Notes: generated by a model not told the origin, from the letters alone. A DNA stretch of 64,000 nt from Calothrix membranacea FACHB-236 (GCF_014696315.1 NZ_JACJPX010000008.1:1-64000), one strand, 5' to 3'. Positions 46,885 to 55,986 are shown, counted from the first letter of the stretch. A program made the numbers and translations.

Positions 46885-47271
46885 ATGCTGACAGAACTTT
46901 TGCCTTTCCAGTTTGAATTGGATAAAATTGCGATCGCTGGAGCGAGTTTGTGGTCTTTGGCATTATATTTAGCTTTTTCACGAGTTAGTGAATGGGTAAT
47001 TGTGCAGCTAAATCGTTGGTTTAACTTTGCTGAGCGATCGCTCTACACCAGTCAATCAGAATTTGAAAAAACTCGTCAAGCCAGAGAATCTCAAAACGCT
47101 TTCTACGCTTCTTTGTTTAGTATTGTGCCTTTTTTGATAGTAGGCGCTTTAGTTTACTGGGGTGTTGAAATCAGTTTAGGTCGTAGTTGGGGAATCAGTA
47201 CAGGAATACTTGCTTGTATTTCTTCTGGTATTTATGAACTAGGAAGGCGAGATGGAAGTTCTTCTGATTAA
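46885..47271 (+). CDS. Small integral membrane protein, unknown function
   Basis: 128 residues with about three hydrophobic helices (about 15-35, 73-92 and 99-116), a short charged loop (FEKTRQARESQNAF, about 59-72) and a polar end (GRRDGSSSD). The N-terminal half overlaps a gcgatcgc site. Not recognised. Alone on its strand; a fold-back repeat follows at 47314. Confidence 0.6.
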   Translation: MLTELLPFQFELDKIAIAGASLWSLALYLAFSRVSEWVIVQLNRWFNFAERSLYTSQSEFEKTRQARESQNAFYASLFSIVPFLIVGALVYWGVEISLGRSWGISTGILACISSGIYELGRRDGSSSD

Positions 47272-47313
47272 GAGACATTAAAAAATCTCACCTAGGTTCA
47301 TGCTTCCCAGATT

Positions 47314-47336
47314 CCCGACTTTTTCAAAAATTCGGG
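47314..47336. repeat. Hairpin repeat CCCGA(N)13TCGGG
   Basis: CCCGACTTTTT, loop C, AAAAATTCGGG: an almost perfect fold-back just after the membrane-protein gene. The same kind of hairpin is common between genes in Nostoc-type genomes. There is no T run after it, so terminator function is uncertain. Confidence 0.45.
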
Positions 47337-47519
47337 GATCTAAATTCTGTTAAAGCGATCGCAAAACTGCTTTTCCTTACTCTACAAGGGTTTCCAGTGT
47401 TCACACCCGAACTTTCAAGGAGTAAGTTTTAGCTGAAGACAAAACTGGGGTAGGGTAACGCAGATAGCAATGATCAGTGATTATTCAATTGCCAAAGCAA
47501 GCGATCGCACTTATATAAG

Positions 47520-47557
47520 GACAGTATTCTATAAATATGACACTATAGAATACAGTC
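47520..47557. promoter_or_regulatory. 14-bp inverted repeat upstream of hicAB, likely operator
   Basis: GACAGTATTCTATA (47520-47533) and TATAGAATACAGTC (47544-47557) are inverted copies (13 of 14 match) separated by 10 bases. The second copy ends 16 bases before the GTG start of hicA and overlaps a TATA-rich -10-like region. Placement and symmetry fit autoregulation of a toxin-antitoxin operon. Confidence 0.65.
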
Positions 47558-47573
47558 AAATCATCTCAAACTC

Positions 47574-47840
47574 GTGAGTCAACCAGATCCACTTTTAGCG
47601 AAAATCCTATCGGGGATATCTGATACAGCAATCCCTTTTGCCCAACTATGGCAACTTTTAAACAGACTAGGCTTTGATGAACATATTCGTGGCGGACATT
47701 ACATCTTTACTAAACAAGGTGTTGAGGAAATATTAAACTTACAACACCATAATGGCAAAGCCAAAGCCTATCAAATTAAATTAGTCCGTGCAGTAATTCT
47801 GAAATACCAGTTAGGAACTAAAAATGAACCTTCGTTATGA
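47574..47840 (+). CDS. hicA: HicA-family toxin
   Basis: 88 residues from a GTG. A double-stranded-RNA-binding-like fold of the HicA mRNA interferase family: LLNRLGFDEHIRGGHYIFTK, where the His of GGHYIFT is in the position of the catalytic His of the GSHHIF motif; the C-terminal part carries HHNGKAKAYQIKLVRA. The N-terminus is about 20 residues longer than classic HicA; an internal start is possible. The last 17 bases overlap hicB, the tight coupling expected for a toxin-antitoxin operon. Confidence 0.82.
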   Translation: MSQPDPLLAKILSGISDTAIPFAQLWQLLNRLGFDEHIRGGHYIFTKQGVEEILNLQHHNGKAKAYQIKLVRAVILKYQLGTKNEPSL

Positions 47841-48036
47841 AATAATTCTCTACTGGAGTAAAGAAGACCAAGCATTTATTGCTGAAGTTCCAGAATTACC
47901 GGGATGTGCGGCTGATGGGCAAACTTATCAAGAAGCACTAAAAAATACAGAAATTATTATGAAAGAATGGGTTGAAACTGCTAAAAAATTAGGTCGTACA
48001 ATTCCTGAACCTAAACAACGCATAATATTTACGTAA
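47824..48036 (+). CDS. hicB: HicB-family antitoxin
   Basis: 70 residues: YEIILYWSKEDQAFIAEVPE and LPGCAADGQTYQEALKNTEI, ending IPEPKQRI. The partial RNase-H fold and GRTIPEP tail match the short HicB type. It starts inside hicA. No DNA-binding extension is visible, so if the inverted repeat at 47520 is its operator, binding must use the RNase-H-like fold or the HicA-HicB complex. Sister of the orphan HicB at 1608. Confidence 0.85.
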   Translation: MNLRYEIILYWSKEDQAFIAEVPELPGCAADGQTYQEALKNTEIIMKEWVETAKKLGRTIPEPKQRIIFT

Positions 48037-48040
48037 AACA

Positions 48041-48067
48041 TTAGGATGCGTTAGTAACGCATCCTAA
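48041..48067. terminator. 12-bp perfect hairpin between convergent genes
   Basis: TTAGGATGCGTT, loop AGT, AACGCATCCTAA. It sits 5 bases after the hicB stop and 28 bases before the stop of the opposing gene. There is no strong T run on either strand, but the position suits a bidirectional terminator. Confidence 0.55.
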
Positions 48068-48094
48068 ATTAATTTCAAAAATTAATAATTGCAG

Positions 48095-48403
48095 CTATTC
48101 CTTCGAGCGATCAAATAATTCCAGTAAACCAACTGTACCCACAAAAAAAGTATAAGTAGCATATTTTATGGGCAGCTGCTTTCTGGAAGGTGCATAGAAA
48201 CCTGCGATAATTGCTTCAACTAAATGGCAGGATACAGCAAAACGCTCAAACCAAAAAATTGGAGTAAGGCTACTTGGTACTTGAATATTATGGGTAATTG
48301 CATAAAGATTCCACAGTTCTAAACCAATGGCGCTGGATATAAGAAATATAGATATCACTTTGATAATAGGTGAAAATTTTCCCTTGATATAGTTTAAATC
48401 CAT
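48095..48403 (-). CDS. Small three-helix membrane protein, unknown function
   Basis: 102 residues with three hydrophobic segments (about 12-35, ISIFLISSAIGLELWNLYAI; 49-66, FERFAVSCHLVEAIIAGF; 80-97, TYTFFVGTVGLLELF). It resembles small cyanobacterial membrane proteins with conserved His and Glu in the middle helix. Function not recognised. Convergent with hicAB. Confidence 0.6.
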   Translation of the reverse strand: MDLNYIKGKFSPIIKVISIFLISSAIGLELWNLYAITHNIQVPSSLTPIFWFERFAVSCHLVEAIIAGFYAPSRKQLPIKYATYTFFVGTVGLLELFDRSKE

Positions 48404-48439
48404 GCAATAGTAACCCTATTTAAATTGTGTTTTTTATCT

Positions 48440-48584
48440 AATACCGAGTTGAAGAATGATTGCTACAAATGTATGTTGGGTTTCACTTCGTTCAAACGCC
48501 AGTTACTACAACGGGGGGAACCCCCGCAACGCACTGGCTCCCCAACCTACGCATCTGTCGCATTCTTTTTTTTAATTGGTATAA
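48440..48584. mobile_element. MITE-like element, family 3, copy 2
   Basis: Left end ataccgagttgaagaatg; right end tgtcgcattctttttttt then aattggtat, matching the ends of the copy at 2030. The centre differs: an acggggggaacccccg palindrome and caacgcactggctc, the interspersed motif seen at 39476. No coding capacity. Confidence 0.5.
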
Positions 48585-48780
48585 TTTTTTCATTCATTAT
48601 TAATTTATCATTTTTATTGTTTCAAAAATGATTTGGGATTGCTATATCTTGCCAAAAAAATAGTTTGTCAAGCTTTTGATTTGTAAATATTACAATTAAT
48701 CCTGATGGAAAAATTCCACTAATAATTAAGAGAAAATCTTTCATTTCCCTAATTTTTGTTCTGTTGATCAAGCCTCATGC

Positions 48781-49785
48781 CTAATCTATTAAGTCTGCAC
48801 GGGGTTTAAAAGTTTCAATTTCCCGCAATTTCTCATAGAGTTCCCGTTCTTCAGCACTAATAGTTTTAGGGGTAAGTATTTGAATTTCGACTAATTGATC
48901 GCCACGTTTACCACTGTCGTTGGGGTAGCCTTTGTTTGCTAAACGGAATCTTTGACCAGACCTCACTCCAGAGGGAATGGTCATTTTCACGGGGCCATCC
49001 AATGTTGGTGCTTCTACCTGTCCGCCCAAAACGGCTTCGCTGGGAGTTACTGGAACTTGGCAGAAAATATTAGAACCATCTAGCTTAAACAAAGGATGTG
49101 GTTCGACGGTAATTTTTAAGTATAAATCTCCGCCACTAATACCTTGATTTCGCAGGCGGATAGTTTGACCTGTCACCATTCCAGCAGGCATACTTACTTC
49201 TAGCGATCGCCCATCCTCAAGTCTAATCCGTTCATTACCGCCTACATAAGCTTTTTCTAGCGGTAGAGTTAGTCTGGCTTCAATATCCCGACGGGCGGGG
49301 CGAGGCGGACTTTTTGGGACTGTATATTCAACTCGGCTTTTAGTAGTGCGAAATGGATCGCTATTTGTATTGTTACCTGCACCATTTTTGCTGCTTTTAC
49401 CATTACCTACCCCAATGACCTGATTAATAAAACTTTCAAAATCAGGAAATTGACTGGGATCTACTTCTTGATTGTTGCGATTGTTATTGCGATTATCGCC
49501 CCAAGATTTAGCTTTGGCAGCTTGTTTATTAGCATTAGCAAAGCCTTTTTGTTTCCAGTAGCGGCTAAATTGGTCATATTGTGCGCGCTTTGCTGGATCG
49601 GAAAGGATTTCATAAGCCTCCCCAATATCCTTAAATTTCTCCTCAGCTTCTTTGTTTCCAGGGTTGAGATCGGGGTGATACTGTCGCGCTAACCGCCGAT
49701 AAACCTTTTTGATTTCCTCACTTGAGGCTTCTTTAGGTACTCCTAAAATCTCGTAGTAATCACGAAAATTCTGCAAATTTTGCAT
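48781..49785 (-). CDS. dnaJ: DnaJ-type co-chaperone (CbpA-like, no zinc finger)
   Basis: 334 residues. J domain (about 5-72) with [20 protein letters not shown] and the HPD motif (QYHPDLNP). A Gly/Asn-rich region replaces the zinc finger ([19 protein letters not shown]). C-terminal substrate-binding domains (about 165-315) have [10 protein letters not shown] and [18 protein letters not shown]. It stimulates Hsp70 ATPase. It lies 258 bases downstream of dnaK on the same strand, the conserved dnaK3-dnaJ order of cyanobacteria. Confidence 0.9.
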   Translation of the reverse strand: MQNLQNFRDYYEILGVPKEASSEEIKKVYRRLARQYHPDLNPGNKEAEEKFKDIGEAYEILSDPAKRAQYDQFSRYWKQKGFANANKQAAKAKSWGDNRNNNRNNQEVDPSQFPDFESFINQVIGVGNGKSSKNGAGNNTNSDPFRTTKSRVEYTVPKSPPRPARRDIEARLTLPLEKAYVGGNERIRLEDGRSLEVSMPAGMVTGQTIRLRNQGISGGDLYLKITVEPHPLFKLDGSNIFCQVPVTPSEAVLGGQVEAPTLDGPVKMTIPSGVRSGQRFRLANKGYPNDSGKRGDQLVEIQILTPKTISAEERELYEKLREIETFKPRADLID

Positions 49786-49946
49786 AGTTCAGTTATTCAA
49801 CTTTAAATTTGAGATTGTAGTTTTTGGTAATAGGTAATGGATATAGTCAGTTGTCAGCTGTTGTTTCGCCTTCTGCTGACTAATAACAAATTACCAATCA
49901 CCAATCACCAAATCCGAATTTTGAATTAATTTCACCCGCTATGGGG

Positions 49947-49985
49947 AAGTCAAAAGTCAAAAGTCAAAAGTCAAAAGTCAAAAAG
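49947..49985. repeat. GTCAAAA short tandem repeat
   Basis: Five perfect GTCAAAA heptamers in the gap between dnaK and dnaJ, preceded by a degenerate caccaatcaccaa array near 49900. The repeat lies within the presumed shared transcript. Confidence 0.75.
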
Positions 49986-50042
49986 CTATATTTCTATCTA
50001 TATTTCTTCTGACTTCTGGCTACTGGCGATACTAGCTAGGTG

Positions 50043-52250
50043 TTACAGCCAATCATCATCATCATCCCAGTTATCTTGGTAGCTAGGACGCGATCGCCGA
50101 GAAGATCGATTGTCCGAGGAGGAGGAACGATTATCTCTGCCATAGTCGCGGTTAGAATCTCTGCCGTAGTCTCTACCAGAATTCCCGCTGTAGTCTCGGT
50201 TAGAATCTCTGCCGTAGTCTCTACCAGAATTCCCGCTGTAGTCTCGGTTAGAGTCTCTGCCATAGTCGCGGTTAGAATCTCTACCGTAGTCTCTACCAGA
50301 ATTTCCACCGCCATAGGAATTATTATCCCAATAGGAATCTCCTCGAGAATAATCGCGTTCCCGTTCCCGTTCTTTATCGCCACCGGTAAAGATGTCGCGG
50401 ATTGTCCCAAATAAATCGTCGTCTTCGTCCTCAGCATAATACTGGCGGACTTCGCGATTTAGTTCATACAAAGCATCTTGCAGGTCAGCGTAGGCTTGGT
50501 CAATGCCGCGATCGTCGTCTTGCTGTAAACTGTCCTTGAGTTCCCGACAAATAGTGTCAATGCGTTGGCGACGGCTGCGGGCGAACTGCATCCCAAATTC
50601 TAGGGCGACTTCTCGCAGTTGACGTTCGGCTTGTAAAATTAACGCTTCTGAACGAGTCCGTTTTTCTACTCTTTCTTTGCGTTCGCGGTCAATATCGGCA
50701 TATTTTTGAGCATCTTGAATCATGCGATTGACTTCCGATTCGCTCAAGGTAGAAGCACCTTGAATTGTGATACTCTGCTCTCTGCCAGTTGTCCGATCTA
50801 GGGCTGTTACTTGCAAAATACCGTTAGCGTCAATATCAAATGATACCTGAATCTGCGGAATACCCCGAGGCGCAGGGGGAATACCATACAGCTTAAATCG
50901 TCCCAAAGACTTATTATTAGCTGCCATTTCCCGTTCGCCTTGGACTACGTGGATTTCCACGGTATTTTGGTTATTTTCTGAAGTCGAGAAAATATCAGAA
51001 CGGCGAACTGGGATGGTGGTATTGCGGGGAATCAATTTTTTCATCACGCCGCCGATGGTTTCCAAGCCCACAGATAGGGGCGTAACATCCAATAGCAGCA
51101 CGTCTTTGAGTTCCCCAGCTAAAATACCTGCTTGAATAGCTGCACCTACGGCTACCACCTCATCAGGATTCACATTTTCGCTCGGTTCTGCACCAATTAA
51201 GTCCCGCACTAACTGCTTGACCATTGGAATCCGGGTAGAACCGCCTACTAACACCACTTCTTCAATATCTGTGGGTGCTAGGCCAGAGTCTTTGAGGGCG
51301 CGTTTCACTGGGGTACGTAAACGTCCTACCAAATCACCGCATAAACCCTCAAATTGGGAACGAGTCAGGCGAGTTTCTAAGTGTTTGGGCCCATCCTCAG
51401 TAGCGGTGATAAAAGGTAGGTTAATCTCGGTAACGCTAACTGCCGAAAGTTCGATTTTGGCTTTTTCTGCCGCTTCCATCAGCCGTTGTAAAGCCTGGCG
51501 ATCGCGTCTTAAGTCTACGCCTTCCACTTCTAAAAATTGCTCTGCCAACCAATCTACAATTTTTCTGTCAAAATCATTACCACCAAGCTGGGTATCTCCA
51601 CTAGTGGCTCTGACTTCAAATACTCCATCACCAACTTCTAGAATGGATACGTCAAAGGTTCCTCCACCTAAATCGAATACTAAGATTGTCTCCGTATCGC
51701 CCCGATCCAATCCATAAGCTAAAGAAGCGGCTGTAGGTTCATTGAGAATCCGTAACACATCTAACCCAGCAATTCTGCCTGCATCTCTGGTGGCTTGGCG
51801 CTGGGAATCATTAAAATAAGCGGGAACTGTAATTACTGCCCCTGTCACAGGTTCACCCAAATAGCGACTAGCATCGTCTGCCAATTTCTTCAGCACCATT
51901 GCCGAAATTTCTTCTGGGGCGAATTCCTTATTTAACCGAGGACAGGCAACTTTAATATTACCGATTTCATCTTTGCGGATAGTATAGGGTACACGCTTAG
52001 ATTCTGGATTCAACTCCCCATACTTGCGCCCAATAAAACGCTTCACAGCAAAAAAAGTATTTTGTGGGTTAAGGACGGTTTGTCGCCGTGCCATTTGCCC
52101 CACTACTCTTTCACCTTCTTTGCTAAAGCCAACAACGGAGGGGGTTGTTCGCATTCCTTCTGCATTGGCAATCACCACCGGCTTGCCACCCTCCATTACG
52201 GCGACTACTGAGTTGGTTGTACCCAAGTCGATGCCGACTACCTTGCCCAT
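50043..52250 (-). CDS. dnaK: Hsp70 chaperone, DnaK3-like, with long repetitive tail
   Basis: 735 residues. Nucleotide-binding domain (1-375) with [37 protein letters not shown] and [12 protein letters not shown]; substrate-binding beta domain (about 385-500, [17 protein letters not shown]); helical lid (about 505-600). Beyond this is a tail of about 120 residues, first acidic (EDEDDDLFG), then Asp/Arg/Tyr/Gly/Ser tandem units ([12 protein letters not shown] repeated about four to five times), ending WDDDDDWL. Long C-terminal tails mark DnaK3, which in model cyanobacteria associates with thylakoid membranes and is essential; I infer DnaK3 from this and the dnaJ neighbour. Confidence 0.93.
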   Translation of the reverse strand: MGKVVGIDLGTTNSVVAVMEGGKPVVIANAEGMRTTPSVVGFSKEGERVVGQMARRQTVLNPQNTFFAVKRFIGRKYGELNPESKRVPYTIRKDEIGNIKVACPRLNKEFAPEEISAMVLKKLADDASRYLGEPVTGAVITVPAYFNDSQRQATRDAGRIAGLDVLRILNEPTAASLAYGLDRGDTETILVFDLGGGTFDVSILEVGDGVFEVRATSGDTQLGGNDFDRKIVDWLAEQFLEVEGVDLRRDRQALQRLMEAAEKAKIELSAVSVTEINLPFITATEDGPKHLETRLTRSQFEGLCGDLVGRLRTPVKRALKDSGLAPTDIEEVVLVGGSTRIPMVKQLVRDLIGAEPSENVNPDEVVAVGAAIQAGILAGELKDVLLLDVTPLSVGLETIGGVMKKLIPRNTTIPVRRSDIFSTSENNQNTVEIHVVQGEREMAANNKSLGRFKLYGIPPAPRGIPQIQVSFDIDANGILQVTALDRTTGREQSITIQGASTLSESEVNRMIQDAQKYADIDRERKERVEKRTRSEALILQAERQLREVALEFGMQFARSRRQRIDTICRELKDSLQQDDDRGIDQAYADLQDALYELNREVRQYYAEDEDDDLFGTIRDIFTGGDKERERERDYSRGDSYWDNNSYGGGNSGRDYGRDSNRDYGRDSNRDYSGNSGRDYGRDSNRDYSGNSGRDYGRDSNRDYGRDNRSSSSDNRSSRRSRPSYQDNWDDDDDWL
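50140..50312 (-). repeat. Coding tandem repeat in the dnaK tail
   Basis: Near-identical units of about 33-66 bases (tctctgccgtagtctctacc, agaattcccgctgtagtctc) encode the [16 protein letters not shown] repeats. Adjacent units are close to identical at the DNA level, so copy number is likely variable. Confidence 0.75.
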
Positions 52251-52431
52251 GCGTTACTCTTCTCCTAATGTGTCTTACTATATATATTATGATTGGGAGA
52301 GACAGCCTCTAGCTTGATGCTGTGGAATCGGAATACCTCAAATATCTAATATTCATTATTAAGGTAATAACGATCAAAATTATTAGCTCAAGAAGCTAGT
52401 TGCAAGACTAGGATAACATTGACATAAAGAA

Positions 52432-53280
52432 TTGAATTTAAAACAACGTTTACAAGCTTACCTAACGGAAATAGCGAGAGAACGCGATCCCTACATGGCA
52501 ACTGCTGGACATTTTTTTGTCCAAGAATATATTCGTCAGCAATTTAGCCAATGGGGAAGTGTGGAAATCCACACCTTTGATGTTGGGGGAAAAATCTGTC
52601 AGAATCTCATCTTAAATTTGCCTGCGACACCTAAAAGGCAAAAGCAAAATTTACCACCAATTTTAATTGCAGCTCACTATGATGGTGTACCAGGAACAGT
52701 AGCCGCTGATGATAATGCTACAGGTGTAGCAGTTTTATTGGAATTGGCGAGGAAGTTTGCCAATGAACCAGTGAGATATCCCTTACGACTGGTGGCTTTT
52801 GATATGGAGGAATATGGCTTACTGGGTAGTGCTGAGTATGCAACCTTATTACGCCAACAACAGCAACCGCTACGCTTGATGTTGTCTTTAGAAATGCTGG
52901 GTTATAAAGATTCTACTCCTGGTAGCCAAAGCTATCCCCCTCCCTTAGAACGCTTTTACCCCAATACTGGGGATTTTATTGCTTTGATTGGAAATCTGCG
53001 AACAATTCCTGACTTAGTTAGTATGAGTCGCAATATTCGCCAAGCTGGTATATCTAGTCAGTGGTTACCAGTACCAAATCGCGGTTTAATTGTGCGGCAA
53101 ACTAGACTTAGTGATCATGCACCTTTTTGGGATGCAGGCTATCCAGCAATTATGGTGACAGATACGGCATTTTTACGGAACCCTCATTATCATAAACCCA
53201 GTGATACGATCGCGACTTTAGATTTAGATTTTCTTACAGGTGTGTGTGAAGGGCTGGAAATTGCAATTCGGCGGTTGTGA
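52432..53280 (+). CDS. M28-family zinc aminopeptidase-like protein
   Basis: 282 residues. IAAHYDGVPGTVAADDNATG contains the His-Asp and Asp zinc ligands, VAFDMEEYGLLGSAEYA the catalytic Glu pair, and NPHYHKPSDT the C-terminal His; the co-catalytic di-zinc site looks complete. It has no clear signal peptide, so it is probably cytosolic or exported by another route. I kept the TTG at 52432 because the preceding LKQRLQAYLTEIARERDP is conserved in this family; an ATG 63 bases later is possible. It converges on the bestrophin gene, 8 bases apart. Confidence 0.85.
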   Translation: MNLKQRLQAYLTEIARERDPYMATAGHFFVQEYIRQQFSQWGSVEIHTFDVGGKICQNLILNLPATPKRQKQNLPPILIAAHYDGVPGTVAADDNATGVAVLLELARKFANEPVRYPLRLVAFDMEEYGLLGSAEYATLLRQQQQPLRLMLSLEMLGYKDSTPGSQSYPPPLERFYPNTGDFIALIGNLRTIPDLVSMSRNIRQAGISSQWLPVPNRGLIVRQTRLSDHAPFWDAGYPAIMVTDTAFLRNPHYHKPSDTIATLDLDFLTGVCEGLEIAIRRL

Positions 53281-53288
53281 AATTAGTA

Positions 53289-54224
53289 TCAATTACCGAT
53301 ACTCAAATCTTCTGGAGTGGCAATTTTGCTTTGAGGCGATCGCACATTTGGCGTTAAGCTAATCAAATCATCAATATTGCGTTTCATTGTCTGGCAAATT
53401 GTATCAAGTGGTAAGTCATTGGCATCATAACCAAAGGGGTTTTCGATTTCTAACCCAATGGCTTCAATACCAAATAATGTAAAACTTACTAAAGCTGCAA
53501 TTAAACCAGTCCACCAACCCAGGCTTTCCACCATTTGAAATGGTAGCAGCAGACAATAAAGAAATAATAATTGCTTCAAATGAATTGCATAGGCCATTGG
53601 CATAGGCGTTCTTAAAATCCGTTCGCAAATTCCTAAATTATCTACCAAACCATTCAATAATTCTTGCATAGAGGTTAATTGGTAGCTATTGAGGCAATTG
53701 CAGTTATATTTACGCTGTAAATAATCGCCAATCCAAAAAGCTACTTCTATTGGCGGATTATTCATAATTTTTAATTCATGATACATAGAGGCTGGCATCA
53801 ACTCTTTTAGCTCATGATTTACAGGTTCGCTGCGTAAATGCAATTTCATCGCCACAGCAAAAGCTACTAATAAATACAAAGCTGTAATTTTATCTTTTCT
53901 ATCTTCAGGGGAAATTTCATCAACACTCACCCAGATTTGCCGTGCTAAATTTCTCACAGTATTGACTATCGAACCCCAGCTTTTTCTACCTTCCCAAAAA
54001 CGCTCATAAGCTGTATTGGTACGGAAAACTAGTAACAAACCTAAAACAATACTGGGAATCACACTACCCAATATTGGTTGAGAAACTGGCAACTGATAAT
54101 AGTGAAGTATGGAAATAATAGTTCCAAAAATTCCAAACAATAAAACATTGTTAGCAATAGCTGATATAACCGAGCCTTTAAGCTGTAAAACCATTGGAAC
54201 CCGTTTTCTTGTGTCAGCTGTCAT
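53289..54224 (-). CDS. Bestrophin-family ion channel
   Basis: 311 residues. N-terminal helix pair (about 18-65, VISAIANNVLLFGIFGTI, SIVLGLLLVFRTNTAYERFWEGRKSWGS) with the RTNTAYERFWEGR signature of bacterial bestrophins, two more helices (about 215-250), then FTLFGIEAIGLEIENPFG. The latter acidic and Pro-containing stretch is the bestrophin calcium-clasp region equivalent. It is a pentameric anion or cation channel in the plasma or thylakoid membrane; thylakoid bestrophins tune ion balance in phototrophs, which is a possible role here. Confidence 0.9.
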   Translation of the reverse strand: MTADTRKRVPMVLQLKGSVISAIANNVLLFGIFGTIISILHYYQLPVSQPILGSVIPSIVLGLLLVFRTNTAYERFWEGRKSWGSIVNTVRNLARQIWVSVDEISPEDRKDKITALYLLVAFAVAMKLHLRSEPVNHELKELMPASMYHELKIMNNPPIEVAFWIGDYLQRKYNCNCLNSYQLTSMQELLNGLVDNLGICERILRTPMPMAYAIHLKQLLFLYCLLLPFQMVESLGWWTGLIAALVSFTLFGIEAIGLEIENPFGYDANDLPLDTICQTMKRNIDDLISLTPNVRSPQSKIATPEDLSIGN

Positions 54225-54370
54225 GCAATTTACCTAAATAAGCAATGAAGTGAGCGTTTGATAACCTCAAAATAATAACTCTACGGGTAGCACAATTGGC
54301 AACAATAATGATACAGAAAGTTCTGTGCCAGAGTTAGTAAGCACTTAAGTATTGATTTTGTAACCGCTTT

Positions 54371-54475
54371 TAAGTAGGTCGGCGAAATTAAAGATAACTG
54401 GCTGGTCATTGGTAAAGATTGCAAGCCTATTTAGGTTTCTTAATATAGTTTGGTTTATTTCCACTGGCTTACTTA
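54371..54475. mobile_element. MITE-like element, family 1, copy C
   Basis: 105 bases in inverse orientation to copies A and B. Left end TAAGTAGGTCGGCGAAATT; right end read inward TAAGTAAGCCAGTGGAAAT. It includes aaagataactggctg and gcaagcctatttagg, the complements of the cores of A and B. It occupies the middle of the 367-base gap between the bestrophin and DUF2945 genes. Confidence 0.7.
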
Positions 54476-54591
54476 TGTTCCATATACTCCTTTTTGACGG
54501 CTGCTAGCTTCGCTTTCTGTCTCTCGACTGATTAATTCGTTTTGCACCCACAACATAATGAGCAGGTATAAAACATCAGTGAGGAAAACTC

Positions 54592-54807
54592 ATGGCTGAA
54601 GAGTTCAAGAAAGGGGACAAGGTGAAGTGGAACACAGCGCAAGGTGAAACCACTGGTGAAGTAGAAAAAGAGATTACTTCGCCTACTGATATTAAAGGAC
54701 ATCATGTAGCCGCTGCTGAAGACAATCCAGAGTACTTAGTAAAAAGCGACAAAACAGGAAAAAAAGCCGCTCATAAGCCTGATGCGCTGGAGCATATTGA
54801 GGAGTAA
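54592..54807 (+). CDS. DUF2945 (Tudor-like) protein
   Basis: 71 residues. FKKGDKVKWNTAQGETTGEV, an ITSPTDIKGHHV segment and the closing YLVKSDKTGKKAAHKPDAL match DUF2945, a small beta-barrel, SH3/Tudor-like fold found in stress-linked loci. It is soluble and very charged. A GAGGAAAA site precedes the ATG. It ends 9 bases before the DUF3140 gene, so the two form an operon. Confidence 0.88.
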   Translation: MAEEFKKGDKVKWNTAQGETTGEVEKEITSPTDIKGHHVAAAEDNPEYLVKSDKTGKKAAHKPDALEHIEE

Positions 54808-54816
54808 TTTTAGTTT

Positions 54817-55155
54817 ATGAGTAAAGATGTAAAGACTGTGCTAAATGAGTTTCATGCTTCAGTGAACATGACAGCAAAAGAACTCCAATCTTGGCTGAAC
54901 ACAGAAGAATCTCAATCTGTTGGACAAAAAAAGGATGAGGATGAATCAATCGGACATAAATCTGGTAAGCGCATTATAGATTTGCTGCAAAACAAAGCAG
55001 ACAATTATAGCGATGATGATTTATCGCACATGAAAAAAGTCGTCAGTTATATCCATCGTCACTCAGCACAGCAGGCTGAAGGTGATTTGGAACATACGCG
55101 TTGGCGCTACTCATTAATGAATTGGGGACACGATCCCCTCAAAGCGAAAACTTAA
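54817..55155 (+). CDS. DUF3140 protein
   Basis: 112 residues. The signature runs HKSGKRIIDLLQNKADNYS, then DDLSHMKKVVSYIHRHSAQQ and RWRYSLMNWGHDP, as in DUF3140 proteins. Function unknown. The highly charged composition and pairing with DUF2945 suggest a stress or desiccation role, possibly DNA binding; that part is inference. Confidence 0.88.
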   Translation: MSKDVKTVLNEFHASVNMTAKELQSWLNTEESQSVGQKKDEDESIGHKSGKRIIDLLQNKADNYSDDDLSHMKKVVSYIHRHSAQQAEGDLEHTRWRYSLMNWGHDPLKAKT

Positions 55156-55470
55156 GAATTAGGGTTTTTTAACTCTGCAAACTCAGGCGACCAATCCAAC
55201 GTTGAGCTTTTAGTAGAAAATTGAGATGGTGTGATAGTTTTCTTGTCATTACTCACATTTTTTATACTTTATATCTCCTACCTCGCTGTTACCTCACTTA
55301 AGGCTGAAATCTCCTACTCAATCTATGTGGATATAATTTAGCTATTAGCTGGGAAATTGATGGACAAGGGAGACAGCAAAGCAAGTGTAAATTTAAAAAA
55401 TGTGGGTAACGACAACAATTTGTACGTAGTTTATTAATTTTTAATTTTCCAAAATTTTCAAAATGTATTT
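55156..55470. other. Intergenic stretch, nothing recognised
   Basis: 315 A+T-rich bases between convergent genes. No clear hairpin, tandem repeat or open frame with a ribosome binding site. Confidence 0.35.
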
Positions 55471-55911
55471 TTAATTTTCCGCAAGAGTTGAATCTTGAAG
55501 ATTTTGATTTGCCTCATATATGCGCGTCTGGATATTTAAAGACTCTATCAATGCGGAAAGAGAAACTCCCCGCGGACTTGCTAATTCTGCTAAATTATCT
55601 AGGTATTGTGCTTGTAGTTGTTCTATCTGTTCAGTTAAACCCAATAATTCCCCATACTCATAGCTTGTGAGCGTCGCTACATCTTTTTTCGCTACTAATT
55701 CTCCATGATATTTTTTAATAGCTAAAGGGGTGGGTCGATTAATTTTTGTTAACAATCCCCCTTTAGATTCTAGCGGCTTTTGAGTGCGACGTTGTGCTTG
55801 TAGCGCTATCACTTGAGAGACAAAGTTTTCTAAATCTTGCTGGCTTAATTGCTCAACAGCTTTGAGCAATTGTTCTAATGACAGTTGTATTTCAACTTTC
55901 ACTGTGGACAT
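55471..55911 (-). CDS. Hypothetical helical protein
   Basis: 146 residues, mostly helical, no membrane segment. The N-terminal block KVEIQLSLEQLLKAVEQLSQ then QDLENFVSQVIALQAQRR is a form common in small cyanobacterial proteins of unknown role that often neighbour toxin or nuclease genes. The middle (KDVATLTSYEYGELLGLTEQ) and the end (IESLNIQTRIYEANQNLQD) are heptad-like. No recognisable toxin follows. A terminator lies between it and the next upstream gene, so it has its own transcript. Confidence 0.55.
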   Translation of the reverse strand: MSTVKVEIQLSLEQLLKAVEQLSQQDLENFVSQVIALQAQRRTQKPLESKGGLLTKINRPTPLAIKKYHGELVAKKDVATLTSYEYGELLGLTEQIEQLQAQYLDNLAELASPRGVSLSALIESLNIQTRIYEANQNLQDSTLAEN

Positions 55912-55986
55912 TTGGATATATCTGATTACCTAAATTTCTAGGTATTCTAGCAAGCAATCTAGGAAATAGGTTGTTAAGAAACTAAG

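Noticed and set aside
50036-50437. Long open frames of over 120 codons on both strands in the dnaK tail region
   Set aside because: They are alternate-frame readings of the dnaK tandem repeat ([14 protein letters not shown]-like patterns); the DnaK frame is the real one.
51217-51717. 166-codon open frame opposite dnaK
   Set aside because: Antisense to the highly conserved Hsp70 nucleotide-binding domain; the sequence is Ser/Arg-rich shadow coding.
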